NCBI GenBank assembly: GCA_018136815.1
Contig: CM030935.1
Location: 4,842,691-4,906,690, forward strand
From: Isochrysis galbana
Taxonomy: Eukaryota; Haptophyta; Isochrysidales; Isochrysidaceae
Direction: 5' to 3'
DNA length: 64,000 nt
Shown: positions 23,749-36,720 of the stretch, one piece after another
How the letters are laid out: each line of letters opens with the position of its first letter
Numbering within the stretch: the stretch's first letter is position 1
Made by a program: the position numbers and the translations under genes
The notes under the pieces: generated by a model
The model's database searches: none
Seen by the model: only the letters and a program-made list of their open reading frames with translations
What the model was told of the DNA's origin: nothing

Positions 23749-25327
23749 TCAGCCGCGGCGTAGCTCTGGGAATACGTTCTTTAAGAGAAAACGAGCAAAC
23801 GACTGGTAGCGGTCCCTCATTTGCTTGACCTCGCGATCAAAAGTGTCGTTGGCTGTTACATCAAGCGAGTCGAGCAACCCATTTTGCACCAATTGCTTCA
23901 CGATCTTCGCTTGTTTGGACAGCTTGATTACGTGGTTCTCGAACTCGTCAGGTTCAAAGCCGTAAAAGTTTGAGAACTGCTCGAGTGTAATTTCAACAAA
24001 TGGTCGACCCAGCGCCTCCGTCGCTGCAATTGAAACTGGTGCCGATGGACAAAATGGTAGCACCATGCGGCCATTGTGAGTCCGAAAGCGAATTTCGCCC
24101 GGCTCCGCCGGACCTTTGCCCATAGAGATTTTGTGTGCTTGATGTAATTCATCCAAGTAATCCAAGATCGTGTAGATGAACTGACTAGGCTGGAAGCGGA
24201 TGTGCGGTTCGACCTTTTGCCTCTTCTCTGAGCGCTTGCCCAAATTGTCCGCACTTTTCTCCATGCCGTATTTGTTGACAAGAATGGGGAGCAGCACCGG
24301 CGGGGTAGCCGGAAGACGAAATGGGGCGAGACGCTTGCCATTCTCGCTGTTCGACCATTCATCACTCCATTGCTTCTCGGCGAGCCGTTTGTGAAACGAA
24401 AGCCATTGGGGAAGCACGTTCTCTAAAAATCCATTAACTGAACCACATGAATACAAGCTTGCGTTGCAAGGAGGCAAGAGATAGTCGCTGCTCAGTGCAG
24501 CAACCTGGTTGATGGAGCTATTGCTCGGACTCAGATCAATCACAACAACGTCAAAGCTGTGCGCTTCAGCTAGCTTGTTAAGAATGTAGTTTATCATGCC
24601 AAGCGATTTGACATTGCTATCTTTGAGGCACTGATCTTCAAGTGCTCCAGTCAAGAAAGGTTCAAACTTGAAGAGCAGTTGGCTCCCGGCAAGCAGCCAC
24701 ATCCTGCCTTGAAATGCTTCCGGGTTGACGGGTTCAACGACACATTTGTCTGCATTTGGGTGGAGCATGTCATCGAGAACGTCCTGCATGCCCAAGTTGT
24801 AATGCGCGTTCAGCAAATTATGGAGTGGGGTTTTCAGCGTTCCGCTGACGTAAGCATTCATTTTTGAGAAATTCTTCACTGGATGCAACGCATCCAAGGA
24901 AATTTTCTCGTCTTCACCATCTGGTAGGAGCGCAAGTACTTGGGCAGCATCAGCCCTCTGCGCGGCCGAATCTGCTGGTGGGGCGAGCAGATGGTCAGGA
25001 TTCCAGAACTGTGTGGCGTTGCACTGCGGATCGAGGTCGCAGATCAGAACTTTCTTGCCTTGTTCAGCTAAAGCGGCAGCGAGGTTCACAGTGATCGAGG
25101 TCTTGCCTGCTCCGCCCTTGTAATTGTACACGCAAATCTGGATAAAGAAGGGTGCGAGAGTGAGAGTGAGATGGTGTGGATGCGGATGAATGGAACGATG
25201 GGCAGGCTGTGAGAGGGAGGGGTTGTACATGCAGGGGGCCCTATGCGTGAGGGACAGACGAGCGGAGCATGTTAGGTGGGCGGCGGAACCGACGCTCTCG
25301 CCTACGAACCTTGACGCAGCGCGGCAT
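23749..25327 (-). CDS. ParA/MinD-family deviant Walker ATPase
   Basis: Two exons: 25327-25310 (ATG, six codons MPRCVK, donor GT at 25309) and 25137-23749, with a 172-nt intron ending TTTATCCAG. The predicted protein has 468 residues. KGGAGKTS (residues 13-20) is the deviant Walker A box with its signature lysine. DLDPQCNAT (from residue 40) and [10 protein letters not shown] (about 205) are the other nucleotide-site segments. The chain is longer than typical ParA (about 250-300) because of inserts and a helical C-terminal extension. In bacteria such ATPases move plasmids, chromosomes or protein clusters along DNA or membranes. No partner gene (ParB-like) is adjacent. Unlike most starts in this window, no CT tract precedes the ATG. 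An origin by transfer from bacteria, followed by intron gain, is inferred. Confidence 0.88.
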
Positions 25328-25657
25328 GATGTCTACCGAGGACGTCACGAGTAGTGCGTGCGCGGCTCCAGTTGTGATGTGGCCGTCGCTGAGCTGCTTG
25401 GTGGCGGAGAGAAAGCCAAGAGAGTGCCCCCCTCCTCTCCCCTCCCTCCCTCCCCGCCCCCCCCTTTCTCATCTCCTCGGCTTCTTACTATGGTTATCCC
25501 CCAGCTATTCTATTGGCTTCCTCCCCTTCAAACGACGAAGACGCGCTGCCCCAATGTACATATCTCACTCATCATACCCTCTCCGCGCCCAGTACAGTAC
25601 TTCCTTCTGACACGGGATGGCCTCGTCCTTGCGGGGGAGGCAAGGGGTACTAGTCCT

Positions 25658-25854
25658 AGATGGGAAATACGTATTGACCGTACTCGGCCAGAGGCCAAAT
25701 ACATACGTATTTGGCTGTATTTGAAGCGCGCCCTGGGCTATAGCTATAGTCCTCGAATGTATTTGCAATGTATTTGCACGGAGGGCAGATACATCCGTAT
25801 TTGGTATTTGGCCGTATTTACAGGCCCTAGCACCTAGCACCGTATTTCCCATCT
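25658..25854. mobile_element. 197-bp MITE-like element
   Basis: Perfect 14-bp inverted ends (AGATGGGAAATACG at 25658-25671 and its complement at 25841-25854). The interior consists of repeated ATACGTATTTGG-like motifs that fold back. No coding capacity. One such end also occurs alone at 11794. Confidence 0.6.
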
Positions 25855-27085
25855 ACATCTAGCATCTAGGCTACTAGTACACACTGGCCCCCACCAGAGT
25901 GAACGCCGCCGTCCGCTGCTAGTCGCCCCTTGTTCGCGCCGTAGTGTCCGTGTGTGCGCTTTCTATGGGGTAACAGGAGCCTGGTGAGGCCTAGGATAAT
26001 TATAGCCCTGTCACTCACTTTGGGGGGTACGACGAGGTACGAGTCGCGATGGACGTGCAGATGCGTGTGCAAAGTGCAAAGTGCAAAGTGCTGGATGGAC
26101 TCCTCATCTCCTCATAGCCCGGTCACTCACTCATTTTAACCACTATTTTCCACCTCCTCTGGGTGTCCAAGGATTCCGCAGGGTCTCCCCCTCCCCCCCT
26201 ACCTGCCCCGGCAACTCCCTCCCCCCTCCGAACGACCCCCTCCCGCCCCACGAAGGGCAATGGCGTCGGTGAGGGACCCCCCTCCCTTCCCCCGCGCGTG
26301 GCGGTCTATTTTGGGAGATTCAGGCGGGCGCTCACGGGAAGGAATCGGAATGGTGAATGTAGGGCGCATCACTATTAGAAACGCGGAGCTTCCGCGGCGT
26401 CCGATCGCCCGCGATCGGCCGAAGAATGGCCTGGAGATGGTGGCCATGGAGAGCCCAGAGCTCTCGCGAGCGGTGTGGGGGCCCACAAGTAGGTGGCACG
26501 CGGTGTCTTGAAGGTGGCACACATCCGTTCTGACCTATCATTGCCCCTCGCACCGCAGGAAAGTCTCGATTCGCTTGCGCCCGGTCGCCATGGCATTGGT
26601 ACGCTTGACGTCGACAAGCGCTCGCTCGGATGCGTGGATTTAGAACTCCTCCTGTGAGCCGAAAGGCGCGACAAGCCGGTCGCGCCCGGGGTGTTCCTGC
26701 GAGTGATACATCATCCCCAGGTAGCCTGGTGTCGGAGCGAGGCTCGTTTCCTCTTTGGAAACGAGCTCCGGAGGCGCACCGGCGGCTAGCGCGGCGCCCG
26801 GTCCATCCGGGGAGCCCGGAACGGGCTCATCGGGAGAACGGGGAGGGCAAATGACGGGCATATGTGAAATGGACGGGAGAGTGGCACGGGACGCGAATCG
26901 GAGGGACGGAGAGCGTAGGAAAGGGCGCGGCGAGCACATACCGCTTACTTGGGACTCGTAGGGACTCGTAGACTCGAAAGTAGGCTTGTGAATAGGTTTG
27001 GATTTGGGCTAACATATTTGAACCTAATAGTGCATTTTGGCTAACATATTAGATATAGATATTGCCCTACGGCTAAATAATAATC
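25855..27085. other. No gene recognised
   Basis: Mostly C-rich and mixed sequence. A 20-bp match to the chromovirus LTR (CACCGGCGGCTAGCGCGGCG, near 26778) is the only resemblance noted. Confidence 0.5.
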
Positions 27086-27568
27086 AATGTTATATCCTAG
27101 CCAACCCCACTAGCTAATTGGACACAACTTTTCCGTCCCGGAATCCCACCATGCCTGACGAGACAGGTGTCCGAGTGCTATCGGGGGAAGGGGACACTGC
27201 CCCCTCCCCTCGATATTTGTCCTCCCCCCAGTGCACGCACCGACCCCGCGCACCCCAGCACGTCCTCTCCTCGAGTCCACGCTGGGGGAAAACCCCTTTC
27301 GGGTAAAAACAACGCAGGGGGGGGGGGGCACTCGTGAATGGGAGCCCAGAAGCGCTAATCTCTCCTCGCCGAAGCGAGTGGTCGCGGCGAGCCGCGGCCC
27401 TTCCCTCCTGGTTCTAGTGCCCCCGTCTTCTCTTACCCAAACGGGGTGAGAAGACACGTAAACGCCGGAGGGGAGAGCTGCCACTCCCCCCTCCCCTCCC
27501 TCTTCCCTCTTCCTCCTCTCTTCCCTGCGGCTCTGGCCCATGGCGCGCGCCTGCGGCCCCTCTTCAGG
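27086..27568 (+). repeat. Direct repeat DR3, copy 1
   Basis: A roughly 483-bp unit beginning AATGTTATATCCTAGCC and ending GCGGCCCCTCTTCAGG. It recurs at 28052-28538 with few differences. A shared 60-bp leader with GATATTGCCCTACGGCTAA also precedes both. DR2-type sequence follows this copy. Confidence 0.85.
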
Positions 27569-27930
27569 TCCCCAGGAGGCCTGCAGGGGCCTGGGAGCAC
27601 AGCTCAGGGGGCAGGTGAGGCTGGGGCATGGCCCTGGCCCCTCCTGCCTCTCCCTCGCTGGCTCTCGAGCCCCTGCCGGTCGACAGGAGCTGGCTGGGGG
27701 CTCCTGATCAGGGGGGCCCAGGGGGAGGAGGGGTTGGTCAGAGGGAGAAGCAGGCCAACGTGGGCCAGGGCGTGCGATTTGTGCCCGACTCTCAAGGAGA
27801 GTCTGGGCAGTCTGGGTGAGTCCCCCCTACATGCCAAGAGGCAGCGCAGGGGGGTGGATGGTTCTCGCCCCCCATGAGGGGAGTCGAGAGAGTGGGGGGG
27901 GCGCGAGGCCCCCCTCCATGGCGACCAATC
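27569..27930 (+). repeat. Dispersed repeat DR2, copy 2
   Basis: Contains the AGCTCAGGGGGCAG block and the CCCTCGCTGGC stretch shared with 6120-6549 and 63730-63960. Confidence 0.6.
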
Positions 27931-28051
27931 ATAAGATTAGTCGATATTGCCCTACGGCTAACATATTAGATACAGATAGTGCGCTTCGCTCGCCTATTAA
28001 TAGTATTATCAGTATTATCAGTATTACTGGTACATAATAAATAAAATAATT

Positions 28052-28538
28052 AATGTTATATCCTAGCCAACCCCACTAGCTAATTGGACACAACTTTTCC
28101 GTCCCGGAATCCCGCCATGCCTGACGAGCCAGGTGTCCGAATGCTACCGGGGGGAGGGGGCACTGCCCCCTCCCCTCGATATTTGTCCTCCCCCCAGTGC
28201 ACGCACCGACCCCGCGCACCCCAGCACCAGCACGTCCTCTCCTCGAGTCCACGCTGGGGGAAAACCCCTTTCGGGTAAAAACAACGCAGGGGGGGGGGGC
28301 ACTCGTGAATGGGAGCCCAGAAGCGCTAATCTCTCTCGCCGAGGCGAGTGGCCGCGGCGAGCCGCGGCCCTTCCCTCCTGGTTCTGGTGCCCCCGTCTTC
28401 TCTTACCCAAACGGGGCGAGAAGACACGTAAACGCCGGAGGGGAGAGCTGCCACTCCCCCCTCCCCTCCCTCTTCCCTCTTCCTCCTCTCTTCCCTGCGG
28501 CTCTGGCCCATGGCGCGCGCCTGCGGCCCCTCTTCAGG
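28052..28538 (+). repeat. Direct repeat DR3, copy 2
   Basis: Second copy of 27086-27568. It ends at the same CTTCAGG, after which the two diverge, so this copy lost the DR2 part. A fragment of the same unit lies inverted near 40640-40750. Confidence 0.85.
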
Positions 28539-29160
28539 GCCGGCTCAAAGTTGGGCACTCGCACTCGCGCGTATCACGGAATCGGGACGGTAGCGTTGAA
28601 GCCGGGGGCGTGGCCGATTTCGGCGTGGTGCACGCGGCCGGCTGCGGCGATTGGCGTAGCTGCAAGGGCGGCATTTGTGAATATGGTGCTTGGTGTGCCA
28701 CCCAGTGCAACTGGATCAACACCAAAGCGCCGCCGCACCCCCCTAGTGAGTGACCGGGCTACTCCTCATGCTGCGAAATGGGACAGCGACGACGATGATG
28801 ACGACGAAGATGATTGGATTGGTGACGAGCGTGCTAGTCCAAGTGAGGAAACCGTGCGCAAGTTATTTGTCTAATAGCATGAGTGCTCGTTGCTCGGTGC
28901 GCACGGCAGCGCGCCACGCGCAGGGGGCGCGCACGCCGCTAGCCACCGGCCAGCTGCTACGCTGCTACAAACACGGCGGCCAAACTGGATGGGGTTTGAA
29001 ACACGGAAAAACACGGCTGTGTTTGGCTTTTGTAGCAACACGGTAAACACGTGCTTCCCAGCTAGGGTCGTGCACCATTCTTTTTTTGTAGTGTGATTTG
29101 TAGTAGTCTAGTAGATTCCGCCTCCTCTTAGTAGGGTAGTCTCCTCTCGGGGCGCGAACG
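28539..29160. other. No gene recognised; upstream region of the SirB1-like gene
   Basis: Intergenic. An acidic frame near 28770-28870 (Asp-rich) is repeat-like and unsupported. No CT tract precedes the ATG at 29161. Confidence 0.5.
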
Positions 29161-30961
29161 ATGGCGGGCGGCGGTGTGGCGCCGCTTCTCTACCGCTCTC
29201 TGCTCCGCTCTGCGCGGCGGATCGAGGCGCTGAGCGTGGCGAGCCTGCACGCACCACTGATCCGCGCTGAGCTCAGGCGTGCCTGCGCCATCGATGTGCC
29301 ACACCTACGACTCTCACAGGCTGTGAGAGAGCACTTCCGTGACACCAACACCTTTGGCTCTTCCTCTTCCTTCTCGTCCTTCTCTCCCTCCTCTCCCTCC
29401 TCCTCTCCCTCCTCCTCCTCCTCCTCTTCCCCTCCCCTTTCTCCCTCGCCCTCCTCTTCCTCGCCCTCCTCCTCCTCCTCTCCCTCTCCCTCCTCTCCCT
29501 CTTCCCTCCCTTCCTCCTCCTCCTCCTCCTTGTCCCTCTCCTCCTCCTCTTCCCTACCTACCTCCTCGTCTGGGAAAGAAGGCAAAGCCGTGGCGCACGC
29601 ACTCGATACTGGCTTCCGCGCGCTCCGGTGCTCTGCCGATATTCTCGCCTGGCTGCCGTACGCCTCACGCCTCCACGCGCTAGCGGCGGAGGGTGCGCAC
29701 GTTGAGGCTGGCGCACTCGTCATCGCCGAGGCGATTGAGGAACTCGTGCCACGCGCCGAGCTGCCGCAGCTTCCACCCTGGGAAGATTCAGAGACGTTTG
29801 CCGACAGCCTCGGCGCGCACTTCGACTCGCACGTCCAGACGCTTGCCGAAGCTGCACGGCCGGCAGCTGGCAAGGTGACAGGTGGCGACCGGCTCAAGAC
29901 GATCGCTGCGATTAATGCTGCGCTCTTCAGCGAGCGCGGGCTGCGTGGCGAGATGAGCGCGGCCAACGTGGTTGCAGGCTCGAGCGTGAACCGCGTCCTC
30001 GTCACAGGGCATGGGCTTCCCATCACGCTGTGCACAATCTACCAGGCCGTCGCTCGCAAGCTTGGCCTGCAGCTCGAGCAGACGGGCTTCCCTCGCCGCG
30101 TACTGCTCCGACTAGATGGGCATACGGATGAGCCGGCTGGTGCGGCCGAGTCGGCTGGCGGCGCGCGACCCAAGGGCGTGCCAGTACGGGTGGTGCCGAT
30201 CGAGCTAGAAGGCACGTGGCGTGCCGAGTACGGGATCCACGGCACCGAGGTCGTCGAGGTGCGACTCGTATCGGGCAGGCTCGAGGCGCGCAAACTTACA
30301 GGCGATCCACACGTCCCGGCGGGTGAGCTCACATGGATTGCGCAAGTGTCAGATGCTGAGGGCGACGCGGCGGTCGGCAAGAGCACGGCGCCCATCTCAC
30401 TCCCGTTGGTGTGCGATGCAAGCGTGCAGGTNNNNNNNNNNNNNNNNNNNNNNNNNNNNNNNNNNNNNNNNNNNNNNNNNNNNNNNNNNNNNNNNNNNNN
30501 NNNNNNNNNNNNNNNNNNNNNNNNNNNNNNNCGCCGAGGAGGGATTTGTCAACGCTAGGATGGCCGACTGTCGGCTCGAGCTCATTTCCGCCGACGCCAT
30601 GATGCTTCGTGTGGACGGTGGGCCCATGATCTTCACTCGTGCTCCGGATGACGGGCTCTGGTTTGTCGACCCGTTTGATGGTGGCCGGCTGCTCCCACCC
30701 GAGGCGGCCGCAGGGATGCTCACAACGATGGGAGTACCAGAGACTGCGCACGACAAGTGCACTGCGCCGGTGCACTCGGCATGCGTGTGGGCGCGGATGC
30801 TGCGCAACTTGCGCGCGCACCATCGGAACACCAGTGGGAGCGACGTGACCGCTAGAGTGTGGGAGTACATGAGCCATGGGCTGGTTGAGCTCTACTCCAA
30901 TGAGGCCATTGCCGCTCGCGGAACAGCCGGTGGTGCGGATGGCGAGACGTCAACAACATGA
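29161..30961 (+). CDS. SirB1/FBXO21-type transglutaminase-like protein with an inserted EXECUTER/FBXO31-like segment
   Basis: One gene broken by the 100-N gap; frames differ on the two sides, and CAG|GT just before the gap may be a splice donor. The N-terminus (LLYRSLLRSARRIE) resembles an LYR motif. Residues about 65-138 are a Ser/Pro run coded by TCC/CTC repeats. SirB1-type sequence follows: NRVLVTGHGLPITLCTIYQAVARKLGLQ is cut here to its core GLPITLCTIYQAVARKLG, the conserved helix of the family. Next comes a segment like the beta-barrel of FBXO31 and plastid EXECUTER proteins (LEGTWRAEYGIHG, KLTGDPHVPAGELTW). After the gap the SirB1 fold resumes with WFVDPFDGGRLL and RMLRNLRAHH. The function of SirB1-like proteins in algae is not established; a regulatory or protein-interaction role is inferred. 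Ends at TGA 30959-30961. Confidence 0.8.
30432..30531. other. Assembly gap (100 N)
   Basis: Exactly 100 undetermined bases inside the SirB1-like gene, most likely a gap of unknown true size. Confidence 0.98.
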
Positions 30962-32022
30962 GAGGTGGAGCGTGCGCTATCTCCGCTTGGCGTACGCCAT
31001 CTAAGCGGGTGATTGCATGGCTGTGCGCTGCCACGGCATGTTTTCTCTGATCTCCAATGGCCGTCTTGCCACGGGCGCACATTGTCTCCACTGATTCTGC
31101 ATCGGGGATCCCCTACGTCGGTGGCGTTGCTGCCTTTTGATGTGGTCTTGCTTTCTGAGCCGATGTGAATGTGCGCACACCCCTTTCTCTCATGCATATC
31201 CCTTGATCGGGCCTCTCTTTTCACGAACTCGCACCGCCAAAGAGAAGACTATGGGAAGCAGAGTCTTCGGAGGTGTGGGCCCCCTAGCCCCCGACAACAA
31301 AAATGTGGATTATTATCATGTGACCTGTGTCCTCGCTCGGGCTCGCACCTCCGTGGTAGCACGAACGCGCGAGCTTCTGCGCCGCATATTCGCGTGCGCG
31401 CGCGTTGCTTGCATTATGATTATGCGATTATGCGCGCATTGCTGTGCCAACATTTGACCGCATGCGGCACGGAGACGAGTTCAAATTGAGCGCCCTCATC
31501 CGGGCCGTCGAAAGCTCCGGCGTGCCCTGGCGGTCGGCCGGGCAAAGCCTACGGCTAGGGCGCCATTGTACAATGCCATTCTATGCTAGAGGCCGCGCAG
31601 CATGGTGCGCCGCGCGTCTTCAACGGCCGGCCGGCCGCCGGGGCAACAAGGCACGAATGAGCACGTTGGCAATGGCGCCAATCGCGCTCTTCTGCAACGC
31701 CTCTAGCCAATGGCGCACGCGCGCCCTAGCAGTGCCTTGTACCTTGTTGTATTCCTGCCCATCTGAAGGCTGTAGGCATGAATATTGAATATTCGTGTAA
31801 GGTACGCGCCCACACTCACAGTTGAACAGTTCCCCGTATTGCCACTGACGCACAAGACACACAGATTCGGATTCCCCATGGTCTCAAGTCCAGGTTTGCA
31901 GATTTTGGTCTCGAAATTTGCGATTCGAATTTTGTTTTTTTGCCGTTATACTATAATTGTTGGCTCGTTTAAGTTAATAAACCGGCAGACTTCGACTTCT
32001 CGTTCTGCAGTCGCCCTGCGAG
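30962..32022. other. No gene recognised
   Basis: Intergenic; no supported coding or RNA feature. Confidence 0.6.
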
Positions 32023-32372
32023 TGTCGAATCAAGCGGTAGCTTGATCGTGTCAAGTCTCATTCGGGGCACAATCTTGAGAGAGAGAGAGAGAGAGGGAGG
32101 GAGGGGAACGCGCTACATGACGACGACGCACGTGACCACCTCACAAAACTCAATCTACTAACACCACTCAATCAACAAAAGAACTCAGAAACAAACATAA
32201 ACGCTCGAAACAAACAAAGAAGGAGACAAATGAATTGACGAGCGATGTGCAGCCTCGGTGTTCAATATGTCAAGCGAGCGGCGAACCATCGAGACAAGCC
32301 CTGAAAACAAGATTCGTTCGCACTATCGAGTATCGAATCCGCTTTGAGTATAGAGATACTCTGGATTCGACA
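32023..32372 (-). repeat. 3' LTR of the short element
   Basis: 350 bp, ends TGTCGAATC and GATTCGACA, followed by the polypurine-type block. Confidence 0.9.
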
Positions 32373-33704
32373 CCCCCCGACTCAAATCGAGCGCCCACGC
32401 GAGTCATAGGGTGATCAAGCCCACAACAAGCACGAAAAGACGCGACGAACAGAGACAAGGCAAGACACCAAGCTCAAGCTCACAATGATGTACTCACAGG
32501 CGTCCCCATGAGACACAAACAAGGAAAACTCGAGTTGACAACACGAACAAACAAACGAGAGAACACAACAATCACAAGTGAAGGTGACCCTCTTGCCTTC
32601 TTACCCCGAAGAGTGTGCGCACTCAGCGGGTTAAACCAACGCGGGTTTAAAGACAAGTCTCACTTGGGGCGCACATCCCTCCTAAGAAACTTACGGGTAC
32701 ACAATCACACTCCGATCGAACGGTAACTCGGACAAAGAACGAAAGAATGAACCGAATGAATTGAAGAACTCAACGAATCAAACAAGAGTTGAGACCTCCT
32801 ACAATTTCATACGTGGCCAAGAACTAGAACTCGGAACGTAGTCAGAAGCCAGGAGACGTCGAGCGCCAAACCTCACACTTTAGTAGCATCATACTCAGAG
32901 CAAAATCAAAACAAGAATAATCGAGAATCGAAAGAATCGAGAACGAGAACGCGGATGGCCGAAGCCTGAACGAGAATCAATGATTGAACGGAGGTGGCCT
33001 TAGCCATAACGAGAAGAGTGATCACAAGCGATCGAAACGGGGAATTTTGCTCAACTACGACGCAACAGAAGAAGGAGGACTGACGACCGAAGACCGAGGA
33101 TCCAAGCGACGAACACGCGGACGAGAACGAGGACGAGAAGGAGATTGAAAGCAAGCTCGAGATCAAGGCTGACATCTTTGGAGAACCACAACCCAAACGA
33201 GACAAACCGTCGTAACAAATTGGAGAGCCAAACGTATCGAACGGGGGAAAGGATGGAAAGAGAGAGAGACCGAGACCACCACCACACCATCGATCGCGAC
33301 GAACCACGAGGAGGAGGAGGAGGAGGAGGCAGCCTGCGTGCTTAAGGCTGAGGGGACTCAGCCCTCAAAGGTAGGAGGAGCGGTGGAGAGAACGACAGAG
33401 AGAGAGAAGAACAGACGTACGTGAGTGGGTGTCATTGATGGGAAAGGATGAGGGGCAGTGGAAAGCGGAGGCTTGGCGAGGCGGAGGCGAGGCGAGAGGC
33501 AAGGGAATGGCGGAGGAAGGCAGGCTGACCGCGCTCGTTGCCGCAGACGCGAGCCATGCTCACCCCATGGGTCAGAGTGGGGTCGGGCAAACGTGTGGTG
33601 TGCAATGGGGCTTGTACGCAATGTGCATGTGTGGGCTTGTGCACGGCGCGATGGGCGGCGAGGCGTGGCGAGGGCGTGCTAGGAAGTGAGGGATGTCTTT
33701 AAAC

Positions 33705-34054
33705 TGTCGAATCAAGCGGTAGCTTGATCGTGTCAAGTCTCATTCGGGGCACAATCTTGAGAGAGAGAGAGAGAGAGGGAGGGAGGGGAACGCGCTACAT
33801 GACGACGACGCACGTGACCACCTCACAAAACTCAATCTACTAACACCACTCAATCAACAAAAGAACTCAGAAACAAACATAAACGCTCGAAACAAACAAA
33901 GAAGGAGACAAATGAATTGACGAGCGATGTGCAGCCTCGGTGTTCAATATGTCAAGCGAGCGGCGAACCATCGAGACAAGCCCTGAAAACAAAATTCGTT
34001 CGCACTATCGAGTATCGAATCCGCTTTGAGTATAGAGATACTCTGGATTCGATA
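33705..34054 (-). repeat. 5' LTR of the short element
   Basis: 350 bp, with its outer end mutated to GATTCGATA; immediately followed by GCGAG and then a CT microsatellite. Confidence 0.9.
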
Positions 34055-34058
34055 GCGA

Positions 34059-35311
<1,253 letters not shown>

Positions 35312-36611
35312 TCAGAGCTTGCTCGCCTCGACGATGAAGAGCGGATCATTGGTGCGCGGACCAGTTGGGCTGATGTCGAAGGCTGACGCGTCACTAAACC
35401 CGCCGCAATAGTTGAAGTACGCAGCAATAACAAGGCAATGCTGCAGGTCATCCATTCCAAGCCACATGGCAATGGCCTTCGTGGGAAAGCAGCGGTTGCT
35501 CTGCGAAATGATGAACTTCCCGCCTGGCTTGAGAACGCGCCGCACTTCACCGAAGACGGCGAGGGGGTTGTTTAGGTAGTCCACAGAAACCACGCACGTG
35601 ACCACATCGAACGACTCATCCTCATAAGGCAACTTGGGGTCCTTGTTCAGGTTGCCCACCGAGAAGTCATCTAGCTGCGAGTTGGCCTGGAGCTCGAGCT
35701 GGTTCATGCCGCAGGCAGAGATGCGTGACATTTTTGATGGAAAGTCCTCCGGGTAGTGCGAGACCCATGAGGAGCAAATATCCAGAATCGCCGAGCCGGG
35801 CTCGATGTTCTCCGAGTAGTAGTTGGTGAGCGCTCGCACCGCTCCTACAGAGGAAGGCCGTGCGGTGGTTAGGCTTGCAGGATGACGGAAGACGATGGCC
35901 CAGGTGCACGGCCGAGGATGCGTCGGGCAAGTGAGACAGGCTGGGATCTCGCTCACCCTCGTCGATGTGGTAGACGAATCGAGGCGCAGCATAGAAGTCC
36001 CCATCATCGCTTTCATCCTGCCTCGCAAACGCGCGCTGCGGGAATGGCCACTCTGGTGGCCACGGCTGTGTGAAGAGGCGCTCGTCAAGGCACTTCTTGG
36101 GGAAGCTCATCCCGACATCCGCCTCAACAAACCGCTCGACGCTCGCATACTGACCCCCCCCAAGATCGACTTGCACCTGAGATAAACATAGAGATAAAGA
36201 TAGATAGATATTCATGTATACTTGCGAGGCCAAAGCAAATGGATAGGAAGGAGCCTAGAGGGAAGGGGAGGAAGCCAAGAGGGAAGGGAGGCGAGCCAAG
36301 AGGGAGGGGGGGGAAGCCATGAGGGAAGGGAGGGAAAGGAGGGAAGCAAAGAGGGAAGGGAGGGAAGCAAAGAGGGAGGGGAGGGAAGGGAGGGAAGCGA
36401 AGAGGGGAGGGATGGAAGGGAGGGAAACCAAGACGGAAGTCAAGAGGGAAGCCAAGGGAAGCCAAGATGTTTGGAGAGATCTCACCTGAGCGACTGAGTG
36501 AGAAGCGCTCGCGATTGGGCGCCCGCCCCGTAGAGAGCGGCCGAGAGAGAACGCCTGGGCGTGCACGAGAGCCTCGGCCACGAGGACCAGCCGCGCAGCC
36601 AGCCGCGGCAT
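35312..36611 (-). CDS. SAM-dependent methyltransferase (type 11) with plastid-type presequence and C-terminal SKL
   Basis: Three exons: 36611-36486, 36176-35957 and 35844-35312; introns of 309 and 112 nt, all GT-AG, phases consistent, 292 residues. Exon 1 encodes a hydrophobic signal peptide followed by Ala-Phe-Ser and a basic, Ser-rich stretch (HAQAFSLGRSLRGG), the bipartite pattern used for complex plastids. The conserved family entry is FYAAPRFVYHIDEG, split by intron 2. Then come ILDICSSWVSHYPED (SAM motif I region), DFSVGNLNKDPKLPYEDESFDVV (shown in part: LPYEDESFDVV, motif II) and EVRRVLKPGGKFI (motif III). The protein ends in EASKL, a canonical peroxisomal import tripeptide, so its location is ambiguous. 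The substrate is unknown. Intron 1 is a GGGAGGGAAG-type repeat with G-quadruplex potential. Confidence 0.88.
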
Positions 36612-36720
36612 CGGCGAGGAGAGGAGAGAGGGAGAGAGGGAGAGGGAGAGAGGGAGAGGGAGGGAGGGAGAGGAAGCAGACAGGAAGAGAGAGAGAGAGA
36701 GAGAGAGAGAGACATGAGGG
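36612..36720. repeat. GA/CT tract upstream of the methyltransferase
   Basis: Purine-rich on the plus strand, hence CT-rich on the sense strand of the methyltransferase gene, ending at CGCCG-ATG. Confidence 0.7.

Larger units (their letters stand above)
32023..34054 (-). mobile_element. Non-autonomous LTR retrotransposon (short, non-coding interior)
   Basis: Two 350-bp LTRs (32023-32372 and 33705-34054) with TGTCGAATC...GATTCGACA ends, flanked by the 5-bp duplication GCGAG (32018-32022 and 34055-34059). The LTRs differ by eye at two positions (32311/33993, and 32371/34053, which turns the terminal CA into TA). The 1332-bp interior has no gag or pol. The block next to the left LTR (CCCCCCGACT) is the same as in the chromovirus, and the LTR tips share TGTCGA.TC.AGCGG. 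This suggests mobilisation by a related autonomous element. Orientation is inferred from that polypurine block. Confidence 0.9.
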